64,000 nucleotides of DNA from Galeopsis tetrahit (taxonomy: Eukaryota > Streptophyta > Magnoliopsida > Lamiales > Lamiaceae), in NCBI GenBank assembly GCA_963675135.1, contig OY776129.1, positions 71,889,348 through 71,953,347 of the forward strand, in the 5' to 3' direction. Position 1 is the first letter of the stretch; each line of letters opens with the position of its first letter. A program made the position numbers and the translations under genes. Below, piece by piece: positions 1-12,164 of the stretch. Under the pieces are notes generated by a model. It had not been told where the DNA came from, did no database searches, and saw only the letters and a list, made by a program, of their open reading frames with translations.

Positions 1-1653
1 TGATTCAGAAACACATGGGGAATCGGAGCTGTTTGAGTGGTGGAAAGGTTTCTGGGGCAGCTCAAGGCGATCGGGAGAAGATGACCACATCACACCGTTT
101 TCTTTGTTGTAATCTGGAGTGGGAACAGTTACGAGGGGAAGGGGCATTTCAGTCATTTGCCCGTTGCAGCGTTGTTTGATTTCCACCACATTCTGGGATC
201 CTGTTTTGTGATTTGCAAACATCAGAAAATTCAAGAGGATACCAGATGTTGAGTCGTATAAAATATTTAGGGTTAATTGCAAAATAAATAGCGACCTTTT
301 CACGTTTTTTCAATTATACATATGTTTTTAAAATTTCCAATTCAATACACAACCTTTCAGATTGTTGCAAATTGCAATTCTATCACATGATTATTTCCCA
401 GCAAGCCCCTGTTGACATGAGCCACATGGCAGTTTATGAAATTTCAAAAATAAAAAAGTTGTTATCAAATTGAAACAATAACAAAATGTCTTGAATTTAT
501 TAACAGTTTTTCAAAAAAAGATCCGGGGGCCACAAAAGCATAAGGGACCATAAACTCATATGATATAATTGCAAAATTTTAAAAGTTTATGTATTAAATA
601 TCAAATTTTAAAAACAAGTGTTGTAATTGAAAAGGCTTGAAAATGTCATGATTTTTTATGCAATTAACCCTTTTAAAAAAAAGGCTTTTATGTCCAAAGA
701 GGAAATCATGGTGACTCCATTCCACTGCATGATCCGGAAAGAAATGGTATTAATAAATCCATTTTTCTTAAATGAAAAGGAACTAAGAATGATAATGTGT
801 ATCAATGTGAATGGTGCCCTATTATATCGCTACTTCCATCATGTTCTACCAAGTATTAAAACTAATTCTTTAAAGGTACAAGTTTTCTCAACACTAGACA
901 GACAACGGGATTATTGAGGAAGAGCAAGTTAGATTACACATATATGTACATATGCCTATATATGTGTACATGTTCCTATGAATTGAATTAAAAAGGGGGA
1001 AAAAAGATATATTGAAAACTCGGGAAAAAAAAATTGCGAGGTTGACAAGAGTTAATTATGTGTATATAATTTTTGTGAATTAAAAAAAGAATCTCAGATC
1101 TATTTTTTTTTAAATATTCTAAGAACAAAGAAAAAACCGTCCCCTCCCCACAGGTGACTCGAACTCAGAACCACAAGTCTAGGTGGTGAGAAAGAACCTA
1201 TTGAAATCTCAGAAGGAAAAAATGGAGGCTGGAATTATGGCTCTTTAATATTTAAAGAAGGCATATTGACTGTGACGAAAAAGATTAAGACAATATACCT
1301 GAGTAATGATTGTAGCAACCATCTTCATCTTGGGGAAAGCAAAATGGATTTGGACTTAAATGGCAGCTCCCTGACTTCTTCCGTTCAGTCGATTTTCCAT
1401 TTGCTGTGTAATTAGAGACAAGCCTCAGATTGTATATAATATTACCGTAAAAAGACTAAGTTATTCATTGCACACCTTTTGAGCTTTGGCTACTGTTGTC
1501 CAGTGGTTTAGCATCAAAGACCTGTTTAAGCTTATAACCAAAGCGAATTGACAATGTACTCAGCAGTGCACTTCCTGCAATAAGGATCCAGTTTGGGCCC
1601 TCTGCCTGGACATTTCTCGACCTCGGAGGAGCCCCAGTGGTTCTTGGATTCAT
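1..1653 (-). CDS. Conserved plant protein of unknown function, 5' part (cut by window edge)
   Basis: Three coding exons read on the minus strand: 1476-1653 (start codon at 1653), 1299-1403 and 1-200; the protein continues past the left edge. Borders are GT-AG and phases agree (59 codons plus 1 base, then 105 nt). The N-terminus has a QAEGPNWILIAGSALLSTLS segment (about residues 16-35), a short hydrophobic stretch next to a basic GYKLKQ sequence. It is followed by a Lys/Ser-rich linker, a Cys-containing region and a conserved block with LVTVP, NKENGV, SSPDRLELP, KPFHHSN and DSPCVSES. I recall this arrangement from a plant-specific family without assigned function, whose missing C-terminal part is usually coiled coil. 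No catalytic motif is visible. A probable 5'UTR exon lies at 3518-3760. Confidence is high that this is a gene; the function is unknown. Confidence 0.85.
270..670. mobile_element. Non-autonomous TIR element, GGGTTAATTGC family, copy 1
   Basis: The left end begins GGGTTAATTGCAAAATAAAT and the right end reads ATGCAATTAACCC, its inverse. The inverted similarity extends inwards (TTTTCACGTTTTTTCAATT on the left against AATTGAAAAGGCTTGAAAAT on the right). It lies in the intron between exons 2 and 3 of the left-edge gene. Related copies are at 41041-41429 and 59861-59957. No clear target duplication is visible here. Confidence 0.65.
1136..1190 (-). mobile_element. SINE 3'-module fragment
   Basis: The minus strand reads CACCACCTAGACTTGTGGTT, then GAGTTCGAGTCACC, then GGGGAGGGGA. 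This resembles the tRNA-related middle and 3' part of the fuller SINE at 27204-27399 (CACCACTACCTAGG, GGGTTCGACCC, GGGGAGGGGA). The A-box end and a clear tail are missing, so it is a truncated copy, in an intron. Confidence 0.5.
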
Positions 1654-3517
1654 TGTGAAAGCTATTGAAGTGAAACCAAAAGCTTATGTTACAATAATTT
1701 ACAAACGTATGTATCATATTCAAATTGTAATATATGTTCTTTATTTTTTCATATTACAACCAACTAATACTTTAAAACATACAGTATGAACTAATATTGT
1801 TCAATATATGACTTAAAATCTTTCAACATATGAACTAATACTGTTCATCAACAAACTAATACCTGTTAGCATACAAACTAATACTGGATAAAATAACAAA
1901 ATAGTTCACAGGAGTTCAGCGGTTCAACTGCTACTCCGGAAACAGAATCTTTAAAGTTCAAAGTAATTCTCCATTTTTTACCCCTCCATTCCTTTTTCTG
2001 TATTACTCGAAAACCTAACTTTTTTTTCGAATTGGAAAAGTCAAAATGGCCCAGAGATTCAAGTTAGTGAATGAAATAGATTCCTCCAAAACTAAGCATG
2101 CTTTGAAGATGTCTCTGGTTTGATTCTATCAAGTACCACATATGGAACACAAAGAATTTCTCAGAGTTTGTTATGTGTATTTCATGATTCAGAGGGAATG
2201 TGTTTTTCTTTCACTGATTACTCAATTTTTGCAGTTGTGTTTATATTAAATAAACAATCTTTGCAGTTACAATTAAGAAGTGATGCAGATAATTTCAATT
2301 TTGTTATCTCTAGTTCCTCTCTTTGTCAAGTTTATACTTTTTGTTTAATTTTCAGAAATATGCTTCAAGCTAAGATTCTCAACTGCTATATTACTTCTTG
2401 ACTTACAATTATTAATTTGAGTGAATTTTGGCAAGTAAGCACTGGTCTCTTAAAAATTGAATTATTTTGGTCTTCTATGCAGAAGTGGTTCAGCACATTG
2501 TAACCCAAAGCCTTCTGTCTCTGAAATTCTATTGCTTCATCTAGTAGACTAATAGATAATCACATTCTTGAATTATGAAATTCACACTGTTACATAAATT
2601 ACAATAAAGCTTTCTCTCTGAATAAAGATGGGTCCTTATCATTTATAACTATTTTGGCCTCAGTAGAGTCAGTACCAATAACAGCTGTGTATATGGTGTT
2701 TTGACTCATATCTATATGAAAGACATTGCCAACGAAATTTTCTACGAACCAAAGAAATTAAAAATCCACGCATCATACAACTTAAACTGCAAATATTCGG
2801 ATTCTTAGCCAATAGCCCTGCATGACAAATTCAGAATTCTACGTTGACCCTATGATTTTTTTTAATGATTAGTAAAAGTACAGATTAATGGAAGGCAAGC
2901 TTCACGGCAAAATGAAATCATAGAAATAACAAACTAAACAAAAATTAGCAAACACAAAAATTATGTAAATTAGTAACTCTTGTTTACTTGAATGAACGGT
3001 ATAGTAAGGCATGCCAAACCTAATATAACATTTCTAAATACAGAACATCATTGCAGCAAACTGCTCATCACTAATGCTCTCACACAGAGTAGCACATAAT
3101 CATAAAGAACAATACATTTCCTCACAATAACAATACTAAATCAACTGGACAAAGAGTAGCACATAATCATAGAGTAACCATCAAGATGGGAAAAAAAATA
3201 CTAAATAATAATAAAGTCTTCTCCAACTGAAACCAGATTGACCAAACATAAAACAACAGATAATCTTAAAAAATAAATTCAGTTCACATTTTGTCTGCCA
3301 TAGGCCATAGCTTCATAAAAAATCATCTCATTCTTCTATTTGGTCCTCTAGCAGATACCAAACATTCATATACGCACTCAATAACCTCTATTAAAGCAAA
3401 TGCATCAAAAGCTAGATCAATAATAATAAGGTACGAGAAAGCATCGGAATCAGCACCAAAAAACTACTGCAATAACATGCATTAGGTAAAGATATAACAC
3501 ACACGCACACATAGTAC

Positions 3518-3760
3518 CTGATGTTCGACCAAGCTTTTACAAAAAGCTCAGACGACTGCCATTTCAGTCAGCTCAAGCAAAGAAGAATTCCTGGTGATTC
3601 ATGCTTTGATTCACGCAGGAAATATAGAAGGATACGACGAAAATCGAGGTTGAAACGACGGCGCTACGATGGTATACCGGCGGCGTCGATGGAGAAGGAT
3701 ATGGACGTGAAACTGAAAGGGGAAAGTGAGAGAAGTTGAAAAATGGGGCCTAGGGCTTTT
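3518..3760 (-). other. Probable 5'UTR exon of the left-edge gene
   Basis: On the minus strand this stretch ends in CAG|GTACTA at 3518/3517, a good donor. The coding exon is preceded by CAATAG at 1662-1667, a good acceptor 8 bases before the start codon. The stretch is more GC-rich than its surroundings, as 5'UTR exons often are. The intron would be about 1.85 kb. The upstream limit (about 3760) is a guess. The plus-strand reading frame across it has no family features and is not taken as a gene. Confidence 0.55.
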
Positions 3761-3983
3761 CTAAATATTGTTATACTCCTACATTAATCTCAATCTCGTT
3801 CCACTTTTACTACAATTTTATTTATTTACTAAAAATACTAGTAATTCCCATTTTCCGACTATTTTATTTACTTAAAATATCGTTATTTTAAAGAGGGAAA
3901 TTGGATTCAATGCCCACATTTTTATGTTCAAAATAGAATGATACTCTAGAAATGTGAAATTGTCTGTCTTGGATTAGTTTGAA

Positions 3984-4192
3984 TCAGTGTTTTTATAATC
4001 GAACCGGGGCATCGATTCATGGTTCAAACATATACTGTAGTAAATAACAGTATTAATAACAAACAAACATAAAAGAAAAACATTATAAACATCTAATTTC
4101 GTATTTTAAAAAAGTTAAATTTTGAAAAAAAAGTGTCGTGATCGGTTCTCGGTTGGACCAGTCGAACCGGCCGGTCTGATTCTGAAATCACT
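3984..4192. mobile_element. Short hAT-like MITE
   Basis: The 209-bp element is flanked by AGTTTGAA at 3976-3983 and again at 4193-4200 (9 bp if the preceding T is counted). Its ends are imperfect inverted repeats: TCAGTGTTTTTATAATCGAACCGG on the left in type, with AGTGATTTCAGAATC on the right when read in reverse. Eight-base duplications and (C/T)AGTG ends fit the hAT superfamily. It sits between the divergent first and second genes. Confidence 0.6.
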
Positions 4193-4932
4193 AGTTTGAA
4201 CAACAAGAAAGTACATCCGGTCGCAAATGAGCATTTGCTTCAACCATATCCACGTCTCTCGAATGCTTTCACCCACCCACGACCCTCACCGAAGGTGAAG
4301 ATACATCCCCAAGTCATTTATTTTGCTTCTTACAAATTCCTATTCACAACACACGAATAAGCCGCACCAAGTCTCAAACCAATCACCGGTTGCAACACCT
4401 TTGTATCTGTCGTTCACTCCCCCTTGCGCACAATCGCCGTGAGAGAACAGCGAGATCAACAATTCTCATGTAATCGTCCGCCCAGAACTTAAGTTGCTGA
4501 CCAAGAGTTAAAAAAAAAATGTCGACTATAAGTTGAAAATAGTCTTAAAATAATAAGCACTAAAATTAAAAGAGTACAACGTGGTTCGTAAAGACTAAAA
4601 AAAAACATTTCCTAAAAGAAAAGAAACGGGTGTAAGAATGGTGATGATAGATAACGAAGGGAGGTTAGTAGCTTGTAGATAAATGGAGTGTGGCTTTGGG
4701 ATACGAAGGAATCACGATCGAAATGAAGATTTTTTCGATTTTTTTATAATTATATAGGAAAGATCAGATTGGTTTTAAGAGGAAATTCTGGATTTAATGT
4801 TAGTTATATGTTAATCGTAATGCCAATACAGTGTCACATATTCTTGTTAGGACGTCTCGTTCCTTCGAGAGTCCTCATAGTTTGTAGAAGGCCTACTCGA
4901 TTCGATTTATTCTTCTTGCGAACAAATGAAAG

Positions 4933-4940
4933 TATATATA
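4933..4940 (+). promoter_or_regulatory. TATA-like box for the small coiled-coil gene
   Basis: The sequence AGTATATATACTT lies about 400 bases before the donor of the 5'UTR exon (about 4970-5344). Position and strand suit the gene starting at 5856. This is a sequence match only. Confidence 0.35.
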
Positions 4941-5855
4941 CTTAAAAAAAAAAAAAAAGGAAAATTGGGAATTTATAGGGGATGCTATAGCTTCTCCCTC
5001 TAGAATTCCCCAACAATCTACTCACTTCCCATTGCAGAAGGATAATACATAGAGATATTTTTTAGAAGGGTAGAGAGAGAAACATCGGATGAATTTCACC
5101 AATCCATTTGGTATTTGTAATCTCCTGCTGCCATAACTGACTTGAACCAATATTTTCAACCCACCAATTCTTCAAAATCAGATTCAGTAATAACTTCCCC
5201 TTCCTTTCACTCTCACTTTTCACCATACACAAACAAACACTTTCCTGCGTCATTCCTGCATCAAAACAAAACAACAAACCAAACAACTATTTCACTTCTC
5301 CCATTCATTCAGATGCTCTTCGTATCCAACTTCACCTCTCATCGGTAAGTTCTCGCTTCAACCCCAATTATTTTACAATTATAGCCAATTGGAACATGAA
5401 ATTAAATGTTTTTTTATTCTTTTTCTGATATATAGGAGTACTTTTTTGCATAACATCGACATTTGCTAATTTTGAAACCCTTATTTCTGTTCAACTTGAA
5501 ATGTGGGCAGAATTGGGCAAGTTGTTACTTGTTCTCATAGTTTCATCGATTATTACGACTTAATCGAGTTGAAATGAAGGAGATTAAGTACGAGATACAC
5601 TAACTGAGCAATTCGGTGATACATGATGTCGGTTATTCATTATTTTCAACTTATATCTAAGGATTTAGTATATTTACTTTCGTATCTTCACGAATTTTGT
5701 ATTTTCTTCTTCTTTCCTTTTGTCGATCATGGTTGCATGTGTTATTTGTAGTCATAATTGTTTATTAAAATATTTGTGATCTGGTTTTGAAGTAGTGCAT
5801 GCTTGTTTTTGCATTTTTTTTAGGTTTTGTGAAGGTAGATAGGATCGCAGGAATC

Positions 5856-8609
5856 ATGTCGAGGTCTTTGTTGCTTGTGTTTCTGCTGATGATTTTGGTG
5901 TTTACGTCCCAATTTGAATGGAGGCCGCAGTTAAGTGACATGGATACAAATCCTGGGGAGTCCCAGAAGCAAATCCCCAAAAGAGAGGAAGTTGTCAAAG
6001 AGAAGGTAATTGTAGCTACCTCAAATGTTTCCTATCTGTTGGTAAAGAATTATAATGAATTTATCATGTGTGCGCTTTCGTCATTAATTGTTACGCCAAA
6101 GGGCATGACGTATGCTTGTTTTGTATATGTTTCATATTTTGTTTCTACGCGTATCTAATCTAGCGGCCATGGCTTGTTTGATTTTCAGTGGCTTATCCTT
6201 TTTTTCTTTTAAAAGTTTGTGTTAAACGTCAACATTTTTGTTTGTTTATATATGATCGAATCTAATGTCATAGTATGTTTGATGTCAACCGGCTTGAGAA
6301 CGATGAGATGTGTTGATTAAATCAATTTATTTTGTCACTATGTGCTTATTGTATAAGTAACACTTGGGCGAACTTGGTTCACGCTTAATCCCATTTTTAA
6401 CCCATTTACAAAAATGGCCTAACAAAAACTTGTATATAGGATCCATTTAGGATTTGTTGGGTAGGATCAATAGAGTTCACGGATCACATATATGTGAACC
6501 AGGTTCATATAAGTTTTTGTTCTGTTTTATTATATATGTATCACAATTTTAATGGATTATACTACACCACATACGCCTATTACACTTATTCTTTTTAATG
6601 CTCACTCTAGTTCACCTTTTGGAGAGCTTCTTCCACTCTAGGGTCTACATGAATGCCAGATTTGTCCTTTTAACACATTAGTCAATGAAAGCAATTTTTT
6701 TTAGATTTGGGAAAGATGCAAATATAGATATGCCTCAAATAATCTACTGTTGATGCGACTTTTCTTTCTTTTGCTCCATTTACTTCATCGGTATTCAAGT
6801 CTCCGTGTCTACTTCTTGCATATAAATTTGTAATATAAATAGACTCCTTTTCTTCTTCTTCTCTTTTTTTTTTCCTCGTGTTTTCCAATTGCTAATTAGA
6901 TTGTTTATCAAGAACCCATTAACATGGCTTCATTCAGTCCTCAGAAAATTGGAGAGCAGAAGATATACCCTTCACTATCAGTAATAAAAACATTAAATTC
7001 TTAGGAAAACGGAGATTGAACCAGCCTCTTCCCAGATACTTGCACTGTATTTATTACTGGAATGACCTTGCTGAGAAAACGAGAAGAAAAACATGCCTAA
7101 TTCTCATGCCGTGTATATAGTCAAAGCATAATGTATAGAGCCTAAATATGACTCAAAGCTGAATGGAAGTAAATTGAGACCTGGTGTTCAATCATTTTTA
7201 GCTAGAGTCAAACTGGGCAAAAGAAGCAGCTCGTAGAAATATTTTTGCTCTGCCCATTAAATTCTGTGGTTGATGAATATTGTAAATGGGTGATTCCTTT
7301 TTAGATATGAGCTTAAGCCCATACCGCCGCTCAATAGGAATACTCCACCTTTGTCATATTTTATGTGCATCAAGATAGATAAATATAGAAATAATCCACT
7401 TGTTCACAAGAGGAGGTGGGAAGAATAAGGCTACCATACTCCTTACCATATTCCTGTATTCCATACATTTTACTGTATGCTGTTATATATACCCATTGAA
7501 CCTCTACATGCTAATCCCTATCACCTTTTTGTCACAGACATCATTAATAACATCAAAACTTAACGAAACTCGAAACTATGATGTTAGTGTTTTGCTATGC
7601 GTTAAGGACTTCTTCTCATGATATGTCACATCTTCCGCAGATTGATCCTTTTTTTTCTTTCTTAAAGAGTAAAGGTTGTAAAAAATTGTTGAGATGACTT
7701 TTTAAAGTGTTGAATTTTGGCTGAGACTGATTATCATATACTCCCTCCGGCCCATTCTAACTGCTTATGTACAGAAGATTTCCAAAATAATTGTCATTTT
7801 GCACTAATCTATGAGAATCAAACATCATATTCCAATGCCCTTCTATTCGTTTTTTTGTGATAGTATGCATTAACAAAGCAAAGTTTACTCCACGTTGCCA
7901 TGTAGGTACCCAAAAGGGTAAAATGTCACATTACACATATATTTATTGCTGTATAATGTCTTTCTTAATCTGTGTGGAATATCCTTAAATGTCAGTTATA
8001 GTGGATCGGAGGTATTAGGAATTTTGATTGCTCATAAGATATAATCTATGAATTTACCATACATTGTCTGTGTATAAACAAGATGAATAAATGCAAATAT
8101 TGATGACACATATGAATGAAACGGTAGTGAATTGCAATTTCTTGTCAATTGCTGCATTAAGAACTCTTTCTTGTAAGAAAGAACGAGAAGGTATTCGCTT
8201 ACGCATCTTTTATCAATTGGTGCCATCTGATCTGTCTAGTCTGCATAAATCCCAGTTTGGGATGTCGATTCAGTATAAAATACAATTCAAAGCGTAGTCG
8301 CTAATGTCTCCTTTATCTTATATGTAGGCATATAACCTTGCTAAATTAAAATGTTGATTCATAAAACTGTAGACTTGATTTCATGAGTATTGTAAATTTC
8401 GCATCTTTCTGAGCTTATGATGATATGATTCTTCTCATGTGCAGATCATATTAACGCAAGAAAAAAAAATACACAGGTTGAGCGAGCTGGTGAAGAGTCT
8501 AAAGGAACAGCTAAAACGATGCCATGTCACTAATGAGACGTCCAACACGACTACCACCTCGATGACAGAAAATTCAATGGAGTTGGAGCAGCATATTCCG
8601 GAAGATTGA
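5856..8609 (+). CDS. Small membrane-anchored coiled-coil protein of unknown function, 104 aa
   Basis: Two coding exons: 5856-6005 (50 codons, start codon in GAATCATGTCG) and 8445-8609 (54 codons plus TGA). The donor AAG|GTAATT and acceptor GTGCAG|ATC join in phase 0. A 5'UTR exon ends at 5344 (CG|GTAAGT), and its intron runs to the acceptor TTTTTTTTAG at 5823. The protein starts MSRSLLLVFLLMILVFTS, a signal anchor or signal peptide. FEWRPQLSDMDTNPG and a basic/acidic stretch (KREEVVKEK) follow. About residues 51-73 form a likely coiled coil (LTQEKKIHRLSELVKSLKEQ), and the tail is Ser/Thr-rich. I recall similar short plant proteins without assigned function. A type II membrane or secreted protein is inferred. 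The 2.4-kb intron holds a Stowaway MITE. Confidence 0.8.
7741..8011. mobile_element. Stowaway MITE in intron
   Basis: The left end is CTCCCTCCGGCCCATTCTAA after TATA. The right end is CAGTTATAGTGGATCGGAGG before TA, the imperfect inverse. These are typical Stowaway (Tc1/mariner-derived) ends with a TA target. Confidence 0.75.
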
Positions 8610-8649
8610 ATGGGAATGTACACCCTCCTCTAGGCTCTATCCCAATCCC

Positions 8650-11440
8650 TATGGTGCTGGTTTTTCTTTTACATGGCTAAGCTTCTCTCTCACTATAGGA
8701 GTTAGCTTTCTTGAGGGAGGAGGTGCAAACTGGTTTATGCTATAATAATAATACTCCTACTTAGTAATATAAAACTACCTGTGGTTCTGTTCGCAAATTT
8801 CTGCTCCTGTTAATAGCCTCCACTTTCTTAAAAGAGTTTGCAAACTCTACAGCTTAGAAGCACTTGCATATATATATGAAAGAATGAATCAAACTAGAAT
8901 TGAACCTCTTTAATTGTTTATTTTATTTTTGTCTCTCTGTTACTAATTTACAATATAGATCTTCATAAATCAAATTATAGTACCAGGGTCAATTTATTTT
9001 TTCATAATATAATGTTTTGTTGTTTATGGGCACGATCAAAGTTAGGTCAATATTGGTGCAGTCTGTTAATATGGGTAAAAATTAGATTAAAATTGATATA
9101 TGCACCGAAGTGAATCCAAGTTTTAGTATTAAAAAAATGCACATTTGTTGAAACCGTGCAATTAGTGTCCTTTCAAAAAATTTAAAATTGCATTTTGAAA
9201 AATGAAAAAACTTTGTTGAAGAGTTTTATTATTTAAATAAAATGTCACGGCTGCTAGGTGTTTCTGTATAAAAAAAAGTAGGAAATTTGGATATGTTGGG
9301 TTGTTCTATTTTTAGCATAGGAGTGAAATCCAACAAGACAACCCACCGTCTTTCTTAAATGCAAAATGCTATTTGTAGTAAATTGAATAAAAAAAAGGAC
9401 ATGTTTAATATTGGTTGGAGGCGAGGGCATATATGGAATAATAATTAAGTAGATGAAATATTTATGGGCGTTACTCGCGGAGAGGTTAAACCGATTGAAC
9501 CGGAAGCCCAATTACCCCTTCAAAATTCAATCTGAAAAACCGGTGAATCAGTGAACTGTAAAACCGATCGAACCGTTTTTTTTTTAAAATTTTTTTTTTT
9601 ATCTAAGTTCAATTTTACTTTCTCGTTTTTTCCACGCCTCAAAGTTTTCTATATTTAATTAGGAGTAGCTTATAACTTTGTTGTGCTTATTTTAGTGTGA
9701 ATTTTACAAGTGCGTACACACCCTCGTTCTTAATTAATACTCCGTATATATTGTGAATGCAATACTAGAGACATTGAAATTTTGAAATATCAAAATAAAT
9801 GAATGGTTATTTTGGTGGTTTGATCGACAATCGTCAGTTCAATTTGATCGTTTGTCCAGTTATGAAAACACGGTTTAATATGTTCCACAACCTTTATCAC
9901 CACGGTCCATTCAATCAATCTATTAAATGTGTGGGGTAGTATTTATTAAATTACTACAAGGTAAAGAGGAAGGGGTGTGACAATATTCAAGGACCGTTTT
10001 GACAGACGTACACATAAATGTTTGGTTAATTGGCTTCAAATTTATATTTGTATACACACACACATCTATTACTTAAAAGAGTAATTATTCATGAGTGTGG
10101 GAGCTAGGTTGGGTCCTAAACCTAACCCTAGCAGGTTAAATGGACTAGGGTACGACAATAAAATTTTAAAACTAAACACCAAATGTTCAACAATCAAATG
10201 AAAGAGTTAGCAAAACAAACAATTAGTTTGATAAGCTCTAATTGGCTAATTTGAGTTATGACTAATAAAAATAGGCTAAACGTAATGTGTGTGTTTGCTT
10301 AGTGCATTTCTGGATCTTTTGTATAGACAGTAATAAGTGCAATGTGTTATGTGTATACTTTAATTGGTTACGTGTCATGTCTCTTATTAGAGAGTAAAAA
10401 AAGTATAGCACATGATTGTTTGAGTTATTTATTCACGGCAAAAGATTGACTGATTCACTAACCCTACATTTATTAAGGTTAATCGGGCTAGTTTGTTTAG
10501 CTTTTCTAGTCATGTTAAATCATGTTTGACTGATTAGGTTAAATCTAGATTAATTTCATGTCAGTTTTTATAGATTATTTGATAATTTAAATTAAGGGTA
10601 GATTATGTTTTAAAATTTAGATATCATTCTAATCTCAGTATAATTTTACTATCAAATGTGATCAAATATTCTTCTTTGTATGAGGTGGATATTGGGTAAG
10701 AGATTGAATTACCCCTCTCAAAAAAGATTAAATACTATGAATATGATCATATTAAAGTATTAATTATGATGAAAAGACGTAAAGGATTGGGATTAGAATT
10801 GATTATTAAGTTGATGGATAATGTCTTGACACTTGCCCCCTTTTGCTTTAATGAATGTTCCATATATCTGATGGGAGTTAGCTAGCTGCTTTTAATGAAA
10901 TTTTAATTGTTTCTTTCATGCATGTAATATGTTAACCAACAATGTCAACATTAAATGAATTAAGGCATTACCACATTATATAGTTGGTTGTAAGTATTTA
11001 ATTAAAATTCATGCAGCACACTTCTTGTGATCTACAATTATCTGACTACATAATTAGTTATTCTCTACTGTTCTAAGTTCATGTACACATATTAAGAAAA
11101 TAAATTGTTTTCATATATCTGATTGTACATCTCATAAAAAAAGAACACATTTATATAAATATTTAGTGATCTTAAAATTAAATTTGAAAGAAATACAATT
11201 AATTTACAGTGAAAAATGTAAAATGTCATATAATTTGTCAAGAAAACGAAATGTCAAAACCACGGAGTATATATTAATAACCATTTATATCTTCTACCAC
11301 ACCCCTCCTCTCTTTAATACAATTCAATTGAATTCATCTTCTACTACTACTACTACTATCTCTACTTTCCTACAGTTGTATCTATATATAATCAATTCTT
11401 GAAATAAATAGAGTTTGCTCCATTAAATGTCTCCTATACG
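8650..11440. other. AT-rich intergenic region
   Basis: This stretch covers the 3' end of the coiled-coil gene and the upstream region of the GIR1-like gene. I found no coding region, RNA gene or complete transposon. At 9520-9880 there are ACCGGT/ACCGATC-rich ends (AAAACCGATCGAACCG and a reversed version near 9825-9875) that look like an old, decayed inverted-repeat element. A TATA-like TTTATTTATATACTCC is at 11455-11470. Confidence 0.5.
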
Positions 11441-11900
11441 TACGTACCTTGTTTTTATTTATATACTCCACAACTTCCCCTGATAATAACCAAACTCACC
11501 AAAACAAAATATATCTATAGTAGTTGAAAAACTCTCTCTCAAAATCTTTTAATTTGTCAAAAAATCTATACCTGAAATTTGCATGCAATTTCGTTTGTGA
11601 GTCGACTCTATTCAAAGGTACAAATTTTACTTTGAGCTTTTCTTGTTTCATTTAGGGTAGGTTAGAATTCAATTTTGGTCCCCTTTTCGTAATTTTCTTA
11701 ACTTTTTGTCCCATAATTTTTTATTTTTTTTCAAAATGTCTCAAAAAATGTGTACCAATGCAACTTCGTCCACTTTTGAACTGAAATTGGACCAATCACG
11801 AAGTTACTAAAAGGAAATTGAAAATCTTTAAAAAATTTAGAATATTTTGCGTAGAAGTCCAAAGTTATGAGATTAAATTGTACTAGTATATTGCAGAAAA

Positions 11901-12164
11901 ATGGATTACGATGATGCAGAGGAGAGGCCAAAACTTGAGCTGAAACTGAAATTGTCCCCGCCAAGGGAAGATTCAGCGAGAAGCTCGTGTGTAACGAGCC
12001 CAGACGAGTCGAGGTGCAGCACGATGATGCTGGTGGGGTGCCCTCGTTGCCTGATGTATGTGATGCTGTTTGAGGAAGATCCTAGGTGCCCAAAGTGTAA
12101 GAGCACCACTGTTTTGCTTGATTTTATGCATCATAATCATGCAACACACAAACAACTCAACTGA
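11901..12164 (+). CDS. GIR1/GIR2-like EAR-motif transcriptional co-repressor, 87 aa
   Basis: This is an 87-residue protein in one coding exon. It has an EAR-type motif LELKLKLSPP at about residues 12-21. The C-terminal half has the family signature VGCPRCLMYVML followed by DPRCPKCKST and LLDF, four cysteines in two CPxC pairs that look like a small zinc-binding fold. GL2-INTERACTING REPRESSOR proteins of Arabidopsis share this plan and bind HD-ZIP IV factors and TOPLESS to limit root-hair formation; that role is inferred here from family. The start is set by ATG four bases after the acceptor ATTGCAG at 11896, with a 5'UTR exon ending AAAG|GTACAA at 11617. The family is small and has several members, so the exact orthologue is open. 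Confidence 0.88.
   Translation: MDYDDAEERPKLELKLKLSPPREDSARSSCVTSPDESRCSTMMLVGCPRCLMYVMLFEEDPRCPKCKSTTVLLDFMHHNHATHKQLN

Larger units (their letters stand above)
3761..4960. other. Shared upstream region of two divergent genes
   Basis: The gene to the left is read leftwards and the gene to the right rightwards, so this 1.2-kb stretch holds both promoters. Apart from the MITE at 3984-4192 I see no repeat. The part at 4230-4500 is less AT-rich but has no long reading frame and no family I recognise. A TATA-like TATATATA lies at 4933-4940 before a run of A. Confidence 0.5.

Noticed and set aside
2..112. Plus-strand open frame ending in TAA at the left edge, looking like a C-terminal exon
   Set aside because: The reverse strand gives the conserved blocks SSPDRLELP and KPFHHSN in phase with the next exons, so the plus frame is a shadow.
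627..917. 96-codon plus-strand frame
   Set aside because: It overlaps the right end of a TIR element inside an intron, has no family features and uses AT-rich random codons.
3521..3739. 72-codon plus-strand frame rich in Arg/Lys
   Set aside because: It is the complement of a probable 5'UTR exon of the minus-strand gene, has no homology I recognise and no promoter.
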